This document shows positions 11,490 through 22,560 of a stretch of 64,000 nt of DNA, in pieces. A program made the translations under genes and the position numbers. Under the pieces are notes generated by a model. The model saw only the letters and a list, made by a program, of their open reading frames with translations. It did no database searches and was not told where the DNA came from. The stretch's first letter is position 1. Each line of letters opens with the position of its first letter. Source of the DNA: Branchiostoma belcheri (lineage: Eukaryota > Chordata > Leptocardii > Amphioxiformes > Branchiostomatidae); NCBI RefSeq assembly GCF_001625305.1, contig NW_017804487.1:327076-391075 (forward strand). The letters are read 5' to 3'.

Positions 11490-11895
11490 CTCTTCCTTGA
11501 TAGGACTATTCAAACTTGTGACGTTTGTAATTGTTAATAAAGGAACATCGGCAGACATTAATTATGTAAATGAGGGCTAATTGATAGGAATAATCAATAA
11601 GAAAAACTATAATTCTATAATGGTAACTGCCGGTAATGTCATACTTGTGGCATTTGGAAGTTAAGCGAAGGCATACATCACTAAATAAACATTAAAATCA
11701 TGACTTCATTTTCATTTTTTCTGAGGAAATTCTAGAATAGCCCTCTTTCATAAGAAAAGACTATCATTGGGTGGAGAATATGATCAACTGATATAATTCA
11801 TGTACATGAGGATCTTGTTTTCATAATCAATGAAAAAACATTTATAATGCGTCAATTCGTCAAGGTTTTCATCATTTGTCGAAGGTATGAGAACG
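11490..11895. mobile_element. ACCTTCGCCAA-end element, right part
   Basis: Matches the A/T-rich right half of the 9.0-9.9 kb copy, ending CATTTGTCGAAGGTATGAGA. The (GT)n before it probably expanded from the GT tract inside the element. Confidence 0.65.
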
Positions 11896-11982
11896 TAGCA
11901 CCAACAAACAGCCGACATGGAACACCAAAAACCACCAGAATGTACTAACATGGCTGACATGCAGCTTTGTTTCTAGCTTTCT

Positions 11983-12124
11983 ATGGCCCATTTCCCACTA
12001 GGATAAAATTGTCCGGATCGAGCCGATTCGGTTTGATCCGACTTGGATTTTGCTTCGAGCCGGATCGAAGCCGGATCAAACCGAACCAATTCGGCTCGAT
12101 CCGGACTAGTGGGAATGGGGCCTA
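11983..12124. repeat. Inverted-repeat element with GGCCCCATTCCCACTAG ends
   Basis: Arms contain TCCGGATCGAGCCGA and TCGGTTTGATCCG and pair over about 60 bp with small bulges; loop near 12050. Probably a short DNA transposon; target duplication not clear. Confidence 0.8.
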
Positions 12125-12224
12125 ATACAATGTACACTAGGCGTCATATTTAGACACCTATACTTCCTGAATAGCGCTTACTTGCAACTGAGTAGGGTTG
12201 ATTCAACTTAGTTTGTAAAGAAAT

Positions 12225-12560
12225 GAAGGAAAGTTTATTGTAAATCCATGCCCGAGGGCTAATTGCGAGAACATGATAACAAGAATAAACAGTAAAAATG
12301 ATAATAAGGAATGCTAATGCTACTTTAGATATACATTTGTAATTACTAATATTGTTGGGTTTGATTTCTTTTCCGTGTGCAGTGGAGTATGAAATGGCCG
12401 ACATTTTGGGAGATGTATGAATTGGGAGGTGTTAATAGAAATGCAGTTTTTTGTGTAGGCTGAGAAGGTACATAAGGCTGGGGAACATTTTGGTGACCAT
12501 TTCAAATAACCTATCTCTTTCGGTGCTATAATGAGGGTGTCGTGGTAATGTACGTAATTC
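12225..12560 (-). mobile_element. LINE 3' end, CCCGAGGGCTAATTGC family
   Basis: Reverse-sense tail GCAATTAGCCCTCGGGCATG followed by TTTACAATAAAC. Sister copies at 21.1, 22.4, 28.1 and 42.0 kb. 5'-truncated; CR1/L2-like by the peptide seen in the 21 kb copy. Confidence 0.75.
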
Positions 12561-13194
12561 AGCTTTAAAGTAGACATCTTCCTTTACGTATATATATATA
12601 GCGAATTTACTTCAACTTTGTCTGGAGTGAACTCTCCGTTTGCCAGCGGCAGACTGAGTTGTTTTGCAGTTCCGTCTTTCAGCGGGAACGTCCTTCTGTT
12701 CTGCCTGGATGTGGACGGAGTATCTGCCGCTCGCCACCTCCCAGCCTCGCCACATGTGCCTTGTAAGTACAAATTAAGGATAATAACAGTTTTCAGCGCT
12801 GATGTTGAAGGTCAACCTCCAATCCGAGCCAGCCGGTAACACTTAGCTCCGTCTAACAGTGCTGTAATTGTAGCAAATTGCCAGTACCCCAGCACTCTCC
12901 CCACCACATCAGTGCTGGGTAAACGAGTCATTAGTGTACAATCAAAGTAGTATTAAGACATCTGGGCAAACTATGCCGGGGAAAATGTGTTCTTGCTTGG
13001 GTTCAGGGTTGTCGGTGGGGTGCGGGGTAGCGCTGTTGGAGCTATCAGGCTCTGATGGTGTGAGTTCCAGTTTGTTCCACTTGGAGACAACACTGTTGAC
13101 CTGTAGAGGTCGGCCAACTTTCCTCGTGCACCGTGCAGTACATTCTCAGAGAGGGGAGGAAGGGGGGGGGGGGACCTGTTTATACGTACAATAA
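12561..13194. other. Single-copy, nothing firmly recognised
   Basis: 12600-12840 has a short open frame followed by a good donor-like GTAAGT at 12764, without family features. A G-run lies at 13162-13173. Confidence 0.45.
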
Positions 13195-13636
13195 GGCCAC
13201 ACCGCCTTAATTTTATGGATAACATCCGCGCGCGCATTGATTTTTGCCTGTTCTCAAAAAAAAAAAAAAGAAAGAAAAAGAAAAGATTACGTCCTCTGAG
13301 GCTCTGGCCTGGCTCTAGGCCTGGGTAGTCCATGGTAGTTAGTGACAATACAGAGCCGGTGGTAACTGTGGAGGATGGCACCCAGGCTACCGAAGCTCCA
13401 CGACGGCAATAACTCAGTACATACGTACAGTGCTGATTCATAAATTCCGCAAAAAGCCAGCATATGCCGGCTTGTCGTATACGTCACTATGTACTGCCGC
13501 AAATTCACAATACCAGCCTTGTATTCCTGTGGTTTAGTAGCATTTTAATTTTTGGCCAGAATTTTTGTATTCGCCCGCGCGCACTAGTTTTGGGGTCTTC
13601 AGAGGATGTCATCCATAAAATGAAGTCGTTGTGGCC
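13195..13636. mobile_element. Harbinger-like short transposon, second subfamily, copy 1
   Basis: GGCCACACCGCCTTAATTTT left, GTCGTTGTGGCC right; TAA left and TGA right flank. Interior with CGCGCGCATTGATTTTTGCC near both ends. Nearly the same as 35.5 kb. Confidence 0.8.
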
Positions 13637-14039
13637 TGAAGTTTATGCACGTCTTGTCCAAAATGACTGACCAGAATTTCATAGAAGAATCTTGGAATGT
13701 ATCTGTAAATAGGCAACTTTTAACAAAGTTGAAAAATCGTAACTTTGAGAAAGCCTTTGCCTCTGTATTATGTATGTGTACTAATTATGGACAAATGAAC
13801 TTTATATAGAGTTATAGAACATTATAATTGCTTTTGTTCCAACAAATATATTTTAGTTCAAACTAAAGAAATTTAGGTCAATAACAGGAAAATGTTAGGT
13901 TGTGCTGTGTATACATGTAACACATCATGGGACATTTCTTTGAAGTGTTCCTTGATAACTTTGCTCCTGTAGCTAGTATAATTTTCACTTCTGGTAATAT
14001 CTTCTAATTCTTGAACAGGTACTGCAGAGTAGGCAACAG
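13637..14039. other. Non-coding, nothing recognised
   Basis: No gene or shared repeat seen. Confidence 0.5.
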
Positions 14040-14375
14040 ACTTCTCTGACCAGATTTAGGCTACTCCTACCTTTCGATACGAATCTGACTTGCATTTGAG
14101 TCAAATTTGACTGATAACCACGTCCCGACCTACTACCGCACACCAGCCAACCACCGGCCAACCATGGCCGACCCTCCTCCTCCTTTAACATTCGGCTGGC
14201 GCAGTAGGTGACCTGTCCGAACACCAGCCAACCACAGCTGACCTTGCTCCCGGCCTTGGTTTGGGGGGAGGGGGGTGGCTTTCCGTCACCTTTCAATGAG
14301 CTTAAATACGACGTAAATATAATACAAACCTTTACGCTTACCTTTACAAATCCGTAAATACATGTGACAGGGGCT
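14040..14375. mobile_element. AGCCCCTGTCACACA-end transposon, copy 3 (left end lost)
   Basis: Right end ACATGTGACAGGGGCT; interior GCATTTGAGTCAAATTTGAC and GGCCAACCATGGCC as in other copies. The first bases are not identifiable. Confidence 0.7.
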
Positions 14376-14548
14376 TTAACCATTCAAATTAAAAGAGAAC
14401 AAAAGTCAATCTATCTGTAGTATAACTCAAGAGCACATCCGTCGGGAAACTTACGTCATGCAAGTTTCATTCATTCAGTTAATCTGTACTATTAGAAGCC
14501 TAATTTGTAGCTTTAGGCTGCTAATTTCTGATCCCTATTTTGAATTAA

Positions 14549-14910
14549 GTCAAATATAATCAAGAGTTACGACGTTTGGTCTTTCATTCTATCGTAGTTT
14601 ATATTAGTTTATATCCTAATTCATTTTTCATGAGTGAAATCTTTTGGTTGACAATGCATTTTAGTGCTGTTTCATACTGTGAGCGAAACGTACTCATTTT
14701 CAACAGATATAGATGCACTTTTGAGACCAACCCTTTATAAACCTGATGAAGTCAAATGTAATTAAGAGTTCTGACGTTTGGTCTTTCAATCTATCGTAGT
14801 ATCCCATTTCATTCATAAGTGAAATCCTTTGGTTCACGATGCATTTTAATGCAGTGAGCGAAACGTACTAATTTTCAACAGATATAGATGCACTTTTGAG
14901 ATAAACCCCT
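14549..14910. repeat. Tandem direct duplication, two units of about 160-185 bp
   Basis: TACGACGTTTGGTCTTTCA (near 14566) recurs as a near copy at 14773; GAGCGAAACGTACTCATTTT recurs with one change; both units end CAGATATAGATGCACTTTTG. The second unit lacks a short internal stretch. Confidence 0.85.
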
Positions 14911-15775
14911 CTCACCTTTACGAGCTCCGGGGCCAACTTTGAACCATCGCCGGCGCCGCAGACCGTGTAATTAGGTATAGAGTTTACCTGTTCACGGCGC
15001 GGCTTCCCGGCAAGACGCCGGCTCGGGGATAAAGGGCCCCGAAACACTCACCTCAGCGATGACGCCGTCGGTGGCCGAAGAAGGTGTAATTTCGCCCCAT
15101 CGACTTTACTCGGGCACTGATTGCTCCACTTTACTTCATTTTATCGCAATTAGTTTGCACTCAACAGCAATCACCGGGTTGAACATTTCCTACGTTGTTA
15201 GGCGTAATTGTCTCGGTAGGAAATGACGCTGAATTGCCGCGGGTTCTCTCCAGTGCCCCCCCTGCCCCCCTCCCTCAAAGTAACGGGGTGAAGATCACCA
15301 GGTGCCGGCAGGTCGGAGCGGGCTACCCGGTGTGAAGCAGGAGTTCTTGCGGGTGAAAAGGTCGATCGATCCCCGCCCTGCCCGTACCGGCCTACCGATC
15401 ATCTGTTTTCATAATCGGCCTGCAGGTATGCCGGGGTGAAGACCGTGGGAGAAGAATGTCTGGGAAGAACTCAAGTCAAAGAATGCTTTATTGTCCTTCT
15501 GGACCGGTTGAAGAATCCTTCTCGAGGCACGCGCGGAGCCCCAATTTTACAGCGTTTGTCAATGGATTGGAATTCCTATATTTAGCAGATGTTCCGATGG
15601 CTTTACCAACCGGCCGATATGCTGCCGGCAATGATATTTGACACAAAGGGTCTCCGGGTCGGGCAAAACAGTGACACCTAGGTGACCAGAGTGTATAAAC
15701 AACGGAATAGCACAAGATCTTTATAATAGCTTTATTTGATACATGTACGACACCTAATCTTAAAATGTATCGCGT
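14911..15775. other. GC-rich single-copy block, possible regulatory DNA
   Basis: No repeat family and no recognisable protein. Contains TATCGCAATTAGTTTGCA (homeodomain-type TAATT core). Candidate conserved non-coding DNA. Confidence 0.35.
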
Positions 15776-15804
15776 GGTGTGTGTGTGTGTGTGTGTGTGT
15801 GTGT
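15776..15804. repeat. (GT)n microsatellite, about 14 units
   Basis: Plain dinucleotide run. Confidence 0.95.
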
Positions 15805-16340
15805 GGTAGCTCATTTTATTCAGGTATTAGAGAGCACACTGTCAAAATTTCTGGCATGTCAGCGGAGTAAGTGTGGTATGCAGTGCAGCCAGCCAACTCA
15901 GCTGAAATACTACCCAATGTGTTTCACATACGTAACCTATTTTAACCTATTTTATTAAAAGGTACAACATCAAGCTATGTAGGACTCTGTAGGGATACAT
16001 CGGTAAGTGGAAACCGTGTTCCGTGTCTTAAGCGAATAAATTATATTTTCGAGGAAAAGAGTTATTAATATCAAGTATGTTGTTTCCTTTCTTTTCACCG
16101 AAGTTTTTGCGTCTGTTTTTAAATCGTAAGCGAAGTCAAGGACATCGTATAAACTGTATGATGAGCTCATCCCTTTCTGATAATTTCGAACATAGAATAA
16201 ATGGCGTCATATCATCGTAATAATGTAGAATTGTTCTTTATAGTCATAGATCGCTGGTCTCGCAATATCATTGGTACAAATATCAGGTCAGTATCAAGTG
16301 TACCTCACCGGATAATTAATCAATTAATGACGATGATCGT
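15805..16340. other. Non-coding, nothing recognised
   Basis: No gene or repeat seen. Confidence 0.5.
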
Positions 16341-16660
16341 AAAGGCATCCAAAACTGGATCTTCAAAGTCAATTTTCTGGTTATTCGTTTGAATACTAGC
16401 AGTAGTAAATTAAGTCAACTCTATTCCATTAACTTGATATCTGTGAGGCAAAAATGCATGTCGCTGACGGAAAACGGTTGCTTCTTTTGTATCGTAGACT
16501 GGTTCTAGCGGTAAAGAGACGCAGCAAGTAGCTTGTTTTTTGGCTGTTTCAAACGCTTCAAGTATTAAATAGTGACGAAAATGTGCTAAGAAATGACTGT
16601 AAATGTTACTTACATACAGATTTCCTGTATTTCAGAATTTCTTTGTATCGTAGGCTAGTT
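16341..16660. mobile_element. TTAA-type short transposon, type A, decayed ends
   Basis: Begins AAAGGCATCCAAAACTGG; carries GTCGCTGACGGAAAACGG and CAAACGCTTCAAGTAT like the 29.4 kb copy. Right TTAA end not seen. Confidence 0.7.
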
Positions 16661-17045
16661 CTAGCTATGTCTGGGCAGTATAAAGGGCACATGAGATTGC
16701 ATTGGATTCCTTTAAATATTATAACTTTACTACAAAACATACTAAGATTCTATTTTTTTTTAAAGGTCCACCCCAGAGTGATTTGTCTGTAATAGGATGA
16801 ACAGTTTAACAGAATGAGCTCCCAGCATGACCACAGGACAGAGTCGGGATGACTTCCCCAGCCCGACATGTTTACCACACGACATTCCCGCCATTGTCCA
16901 CCATCCCTGGAGGTTTCGGGGCCCACAGAGAACTCCGACTTCCCAAACCGCAGAAACTTTTTCCCATGGTCTCCGGTTCAGGACAGGATTTGTGGAACGA
17001 TAGGACATACATGTACACACCACAGGGGAGCGACATGCCATCAAC
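16661..17045. other. Single-copy, GC-richer, no gene recognised
   Basis: Several overlapping short open frames on both strands with no family features; may be the 5' part of the LINE that follows. Confidence 0.4.
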
Positions 17046-17565
17046 ATGACGTTATATCTCGACAACATACGGCATAGGACCGCCACTACAAAACTCAGGA
17101 TAAGCTGCCATAAACTACACATTGAAACCGGACGCCATAACCGCACTCCCCTGGAACAACGAATATGTAGGCATTGTAATCTAAATAGGATAGAGGATGA
17201 GGAACACTTTGTATTAGAATGTAGTTTATACAACGAAGAGGGAGCTGAGCTTTATAAACTATTGCAATGTATGTTTCCCCATTTCATACATCTTAGCAAC
17301 ACAGATAAGTTCATATTTCTAATGGCTTTAGACAAACCTTCGATTATAAAACACATCTGTACTTATATCTACATCGTTACTAAGAAGCGAGAAGAAGCCA
17401 AATTATCGTAATTATTAGACTATATGTCCATACTGATGATAGTACATAGAATTAGCACTAGCTTGTACGAGTACATTGTATATATTCATTGCAAACTGTG
17501 ATGTCTTTCCTGTGACCTGTACTGAACCCAGTGGGTATTTGCGTACTATAAAGGTCTTCATTCAT
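17046..17565 (+). mobile_element. CR1/L2-like LINE, C-terminal end of ORF2 plus 3' tail
   Basis: The open frame 17046-17411 ends in the C-terminal zinc-knuckle-like pattern of these LINEs: RICRHCNLNRIEDEEHFVLEC, a C-x2-C ... H-x4-C layout, then LYNEE and KKREE. The 3' end is TATAAAGGTCTTCATTCATT. No reverse transcriptase part remains. Confidence 0.85.
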
Positions 17566-17569
17566 TATA

Positions 17570-18100
17570 ACTTCTTCTGTTGAATGCAAAGAACACCGAA
17601 ATGCTGTCTGCATGGTAAGGGAACCGCATTCCTCTCCAGAATAGACTCTGTCAATACTGTAACATGAATAGAATAGAAGATGAACCCCATTTTTTAAAAA
17701 CTGTACTTTATATTATAATGAAAGATTTGTCCTTTTTAATCATATCAAAGAGAAGTTCCTATACTTTGAACACCTACATGCAAACGATAAATTGATATTT
17801 TTGATGCGTCTAGACAAACCTTGTATCACAAACATGATCTGTTCCCACATTTTCCACTGTACAAAAAAGCGAGAAGTTGACCACTCTGTATTAGCTCAGT
17901 AACTAGAACACTTTGTATTAGCCTAGTATAGTACCCTTGTATGTTCTTTATGTATGTATGTATGTATGTATGTCTAAGTCAAGTAGTGTATCTTTTGTCT
18001 CCACTTTTCTACATACGTTTGTTATGTGTCTGTTAAGTCTTAACCTGTACCTAGCCCTTCGTGGCATGAATGCACAATAAAGGTATTTCATTTCATTTCA
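17570..18100 (+). mobile_element. CR1/L2-like LINE 3' end, second copy in tandem
   Basis: Same C-terminal region in decayed form (CQYCNMNRIEDEPHF in one frame), a (ATGT)n run at 17948-17975, and a tail CAATAAAGGTATTTCATTTC followed by ATTTC repeats. Directly follows the preceding copy in the same direction. Confidence 0.75.
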
Positions 18101-18460
18101 TTTGATTGACTGCGATCGCATTTTGAGTATGGATCAGTTATCATTAACGTTAAAAACGGTTAGCATTTCAAATACGCCAATGGCATGTCAGATAACAAAT
18201 ACCATCGGGTTTAACGCCCGGCCATTACGATACTTTATATACACCGTGTACTGGCGTCGACCTTGCGGAATTAAAAGCAGGCCTGCTTGAATTTCAACGA
18301 GTCGGTTTAGACGACCGCAAGTATTTCCGTTGTAAGCAGGGTTTCTGAAAATGTTGTAGGAACTATAGAAGAACAGACAGGAAGCCACAGTCTAAGTATC
18401 GGGGTTTCAGGGATATCTGTTTGCGAATAGTTGGCAAATGTCACTACTTCAAAGCCAAAG
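18101..18460. other. Non-coding, nothing recognised
   Basis: No gene seen. Confidence 0.5.
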
Positions 18461-18883
18461 CAATTTCAGGGAGGCAAAACAAAAAATAATAAATATTTAG
18501 CATGAAAGTTCATCTGTGTTGGTTCAAGTCATTATGAAATAAGACTAAGCTTTAACTTCCAACACTTAAACTACAGAAAATTTGGGGTAAGTCCCATTTC
18601 TGTAGTCTAAGTGTTGGAAGTTAAAGCTTAGTCTTTATTTCATTAAAAAAGAATATGCTGGACGATATCTGATATTAACATTTACTTGCGCATTTCTTGG
18701 CACTTTTTTCGTCATAACTTCAGGCTTAAAGCGTTTGAAATAGTCCCAAAACAAGCTACATGAAGAGTCCCCTTATTTTCTGGTACCACAAATAAATAGC
18801 AATTTTTCCGTCAGCGACATTGCATTGTTGTCTCACATATATCAGTGTGCTATTGGATAGGGTTGATTCAATTAAAACAAATA
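18461..18883. mobile_element. TTAA-type short transposon, type A, containing hairpin H2
   Basis: CAATTTCAGGGAGGCAAAAC at the left and the usual ATCAGTGTGCTATTGGATAG near the right. The outer TTAA ends are not visible. Confidence 0.7.
18534..18642. repeat. Foldback hairpin H2
   Basis: Arms of about 45 bp (core GCTTTAACTTCCAACACTTA) pair almost perfectly around a 19-bp loop with TTTGGGGTAAGTCCC. Preceded by CATGAAAGTTCATCTGTGTT, as H1 is, but the arm sequence is different. Confidence 0.9.
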
Positions 18884-19300
18884 GATAAATTCTTTATTGA
18901 CACAACAAAAAGTACAGGGACTTTTGTATGGTCTCCTACAACTTAAGATCTAACAAAGTTAAATACATGTATGGATAATGTCAGCCTACCTACAGAATAT
19001 ATGTATGTGACAAATTACGTACAGAATATATATCAGTGATAACAATAAAGGTTTAGCTATTCTCTAACATGTAGTCTCTAAGATTGAAACATTCTTTAAT
19101 GTATTTTCCTATTTGAATACTGTATTGGTTATCTCCCCTGAGAATGTAGTTGAATTTATCTATATGATCTAACGTACAGAAATCAGTTGAACAAGCGGAA
19201 AGAAAGGTGAACAGCAATAGGAGCTTATCATTGTATAGTGTACAATCCATTATGAAATGGTGCTCATTTTCAATCATGTTTGGACAAATGAACATGCAGA
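18884..19300 (-). mobile_element. CR1/L2-like LINE, ORF2 C-terminus and 3' tail (minus)
   Basis: The minus frame 19053-19295 reads CPNMIENEHHFIMDCTLYND, the same C ... H-x4-C pattern, then a 3' region ending in CAATAAAGAATTTATC. Sister of 31.3 kb (plus). Confidence 0.85.
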
Positions 19301-19690
19301 AAATTGACTTTGAAATTCCAGTTTCACTGCCCTGAAATCTCTATGTTTTGTGCGCCATTAGAAGGACCCAATGTAAGGTTAGGACAAATTCCGAATGTCA
19401 ATCGTAAGCTAATGTCTTTACACATGCACTATGCACTGGAAAGGTATATAAGTGAGAACTTCATGCACTTGTGTCATTAGCCTCTGTACACTTGAAGAAG
19501 CCACACAGGCCAAACCGGCCGTGTGACAGGCTGAATAAAAGTTCTAAACGGGAACTATGCGACTCCAGATGTCTTACTGAGGGACGACAGCCTGTGTGCA
19601 AGATGTCGGTTAGCTTGAGGAATGAATCCCCTCTACTATATGCTAATGTCTTCACACAGTAAGATGTGTCTGCTGTCTATTACATGGTAC
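19301..19690. other. Segment with TATA and polyA-type signals, origin unclear
   Basis: GGTATATAAGTGAG at 19444 and GCTGAATAAAAGTTC at 19532 lie about 90 bp apart, with the palindromic CACACAGGCCAAACCGGCC between. This compact layout recalls a retroelement terminal repeat or a short transcript unit; no coding sequence supports either. Confidence 0.3.
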
Positions 19691-19865
19691 AGGGATATCC
19701 AGAAAGTTTAAATGTTACGTTTTTGTGGTTGATAAACTTGCAGTAAGTATGTCATATGTGTTCACACTCGTTTTTTAATTACTCGTTTATTTCACGATAC
19801 CAAAAAACAAAGAGACATCTGTGCGGATAGGTACTGTACGTTGGTAAATGAGACAAGTGTGCAAG

Positions 19866-20292
19866 AGCACCGGCGTATGCACAAATGAAGGTTATATACT
19901 CGTATAACTCTACAACGAAGGATCTGCCAATTTTGTAACATAGATAATATTGAGGATGAATGCCATTTTGTGGTTGACTGCACATTATATAGAAATGAGA
20001 GGGATTACCTCTATACTTATGTAATAGATAACTTCCCAAGCTTTAGACATTTATTTAGACAGAATAGAAAAATTCGAATTCCTCGTGAAACTTGACAAAT
20101 CATGTATAATTAGGTCAATATGTTTGTACATCTTTACCTGCGTCAAGAAGCGAGAAGAAGATGAACCTGTAAATAGTAGATCACATTAGTATGTATAGTT
20201 TAAGTGTTATTGCTGTATTCTTTATCCATGTTTATACATGACCTATACTTAGCTTGTTAGAGCACAAACGTACAATAAAGGTCTTTCATTCA
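19866..20292 (+). mobile_element. CR1/L2-like LINE 3' end
   Basis: One frame reads CQFCNIDNIEDECHFVVDC, followed by KKREED and the tail CAATAAAGGTCTTTCATTCA. 5'-truncated. Confidence 0.8.
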
Positions 20293-21052
20293 ATGAATTT
20301 ATAACCAAGAATATCCACTTCCGATCCCTTACATTAAGCAGGTTTTAGAACCCGTACTAGCCTACAATGTTTGCATGTACAAAGGTAAAATATATAAAAC
20401 CTACCTGTCCAAACCTACTCATTCAAATATATTAGCTATAATCCAGTGGTTTTTCTTTTCCGTGGACACAATAGAGAATAGCTTCTAAGTCTTCAAAACA
20501 TGTTTTAAACTTGAACAGTCCAAAATACAATGCTATTTACTTGCTTTCAAACGTTCATTGCGTAATACAAATGGTAATGTTTTATGGTGACTTTCTTATT
20601 ATAAACAGATAAAGCTTCTTGTTGTCAAAGGTCCAGTGCACCGTTCGTAAATGATTACTAAGTTGGTTATTTTTAATTTTAGTATGACACTTAAAATACT
20701 CAAGTAAGGTGAGATCATGCATTTTGAAATTACGTTCAAACCTGCACATGAAATGACAAGTATAGCCTGTTTAGTTCAAATTTGGAAAATTCAATTTCAA
20801 ATCAAAATCTACTAACGTTGAATTATCTTGTTTTTACTGAATGCAATGTCAACTTTTTTTCTTTCTTATATCAATGGTTTATTATTTTACAAGTACAAAA
20901 AATGACATACACTTATCCCCATAATATCGCTTACCACGTTTTTGACAGTCAAATATTTTTCAGTATTAAAGATAAATGAGCAGATTTTTTCCTGTCTTTT
21001 CGGTAGGAAGTTTTCTACTCGCCCTATTGTGAGTTTTCGTCGTGAGTGAACA
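20293..21052. other. A/T-rich non-coding sequence
   Basis: Nothing recognised in about 760 bp. Confidence 0.5.
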
Positions 21053-21412
21053 TAATTGAAAGTTTATTGCAAAATTCATGCCCGAGGGCTAATTGCAAGA
21101 ACATGATAACAACAGTAAACAGTAAAAATGATAATAAGTAATGCTAATGCTACTTAAGGTTTGATTTCTTTTCCGTGTGCAGTGGAATATGAATGGCCGA
21201 CATTTTGCGAGATATATGAATTGGGGTGTGTGTTTTTTGTAGGCTGGGAAGGTGAATAAAGCTGGGGAACATTTTGTTGACCATGATAACTTATCTCTTT
21301 TGGTGCTATAATAAGGGCAATGACAAATAAAGTGCATTTCATCCTCCGCTGCATTTCCTGTACAATATACATATGTCATTACCAGATGAACGGTCAGAGC
21401 ATATGCTATCAC
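21053..21412 (-). mobile_element. LINE 3' end, CCCGAGGGCTAATTGC family, with ORF2 C-terminus
   Basis: Minus frame 21089-21412 contains YCTGNAAEDEMHFICHCPYY, the C-terminal knuckle pattern, then LINE tail with TTGCAATAAACTTTC. Confidence 0.8.
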
Positions 21413-21698
21413 TTACAACAACCTGTGTGCTTTACTCTCACGCTACAAACCTTTCCATTTCTCTCAGCAGTCTCCCCACAACATCGATCACCTACTTTCC
21501 TCACATCCACACCCAGAACAGGTTTTAATGACTAAAACGCCGATAATGATCCATCGATCTAAACCGTGAGACGGTTTCACTGCGTGATTTTTTCCTGAGT
21601 TTATCCCTGACGGGGCGTCCCTGTAGTCATCACGTCTTCATCCCTTAATTTGTTCCCGACTCCCGGGGAAAGAGCAGCAGCAGCACCCGAACGACTAA
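21413..21698. other. Single-copy patch, nothing recognised
   Basis: GC-richer than its flanks; no reading frame of note. Confidence 0.4.
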
Positions 21699-22092
21699 GG
21701 CCACAGCAAGTACATTTTATGGATGACATCATCCGCAGACTCCAAATCTAATGCGAGCGGGCGAAAAAAAAACAAGGCGGGCCGAAAAAAACAAGGTTCC
21801 TACATTTTAAAATCTTGACTCAATCATTGTACAAATGGTTTTTATTCAGTGGGTACATCATGTATACACAGCCAGCATCACATATCACTGCATCAAAGTA
21901 AGAAACAAAACATTAAATCAGAGCCTTTTCTTGTCTCCTCTCTTCATAGTTATCTGCCATCCACCTTCCGGCATGGCAACAGACATCTTTGCCCATTTTC
22001 GGCATGTTGACAACTGTCAGAAGGCAACAATTTTTTTCCAAATACACGCGAATTAAAATTAATGTCATCCATAGAAATTACTTGCTGTGGCC
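21699..22092. mobile_element. Harbinger-like short transposon, copy 3
   Basis: Flanked by TAA on both sides (21696-21698, 22093-22095); ends GGCCACAGCAAGTACATTTT and ACTTGCTGTGGCC. 394 bp. Confidence 0.85.
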
Positions 22093-22095
22093 TAA

Positions 22096-22417
22096 TATAT
22101 AACCCGCGCAATCCGATTATTAGGAAAGGCGATATTAAATCAATTAAGGTCTATTCCCAAACCCTTTCAACACCCATAACTCACTCACCTGGGTACGCCA
22201 AGTCAGATTTAAGCAGCTTGGACCCGGCAGGTGTGCTCTTAAGAATGTACATAAATATATGTACTAAAAGCAGCGATTTGCCCCAAACCCCTGTAATTAT
22301 CAAGGGGGTAAATCACCCCACCAGAGAGTGGGGGAAATGCGTTGTTAAAAATTAGACAATAGAAATATCTCAAGAATCCAAAATGGATACATTTAAACAA
22401 GGAGATAGGAAAATTTC
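22096..22417. other. Non-coding, nothing recognised
   Basis: A 97-codon open frame overlapping the element end has no family features. Confidence 0.45.
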
Positions 22418-22560
22418 TAAATGTAACTTTATTTGTAAAATCATGCCTGAAGGCTAATTGCTTTTACAATCAAGTATAATACTCGTTGCAATGCAGTAAC
22501 AGGAGACAGGTAACAACTGTCTGGAAAAAACTTCTACTTCTACTACTACGCTAGCTATTA
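22418..22560 (-). mobile_element. LINE 3' tail, CCCGAGGGCTAATTGC family, short
   Basis: TTTATTTGTAAAATCATGCC then TGAAGGCTAATTGC, diverged from the family. Confidence 0.55.

Noticed and set aside
11205-11558. His/Thr and Cys/Val open frames
   Set aside because: Translation of (GT)n; no start context or flanking coding sequence.
12618-12839. Short open frame followed by a GTAAGT donor-like site
   Set aside because: A single good donor is common by chance; no acceptor-linked partner exon found.
13985-14383. 132-codon minus-strand frame
   Set aside because: It lies inside a short transposon whose other copies are not open in this frame.
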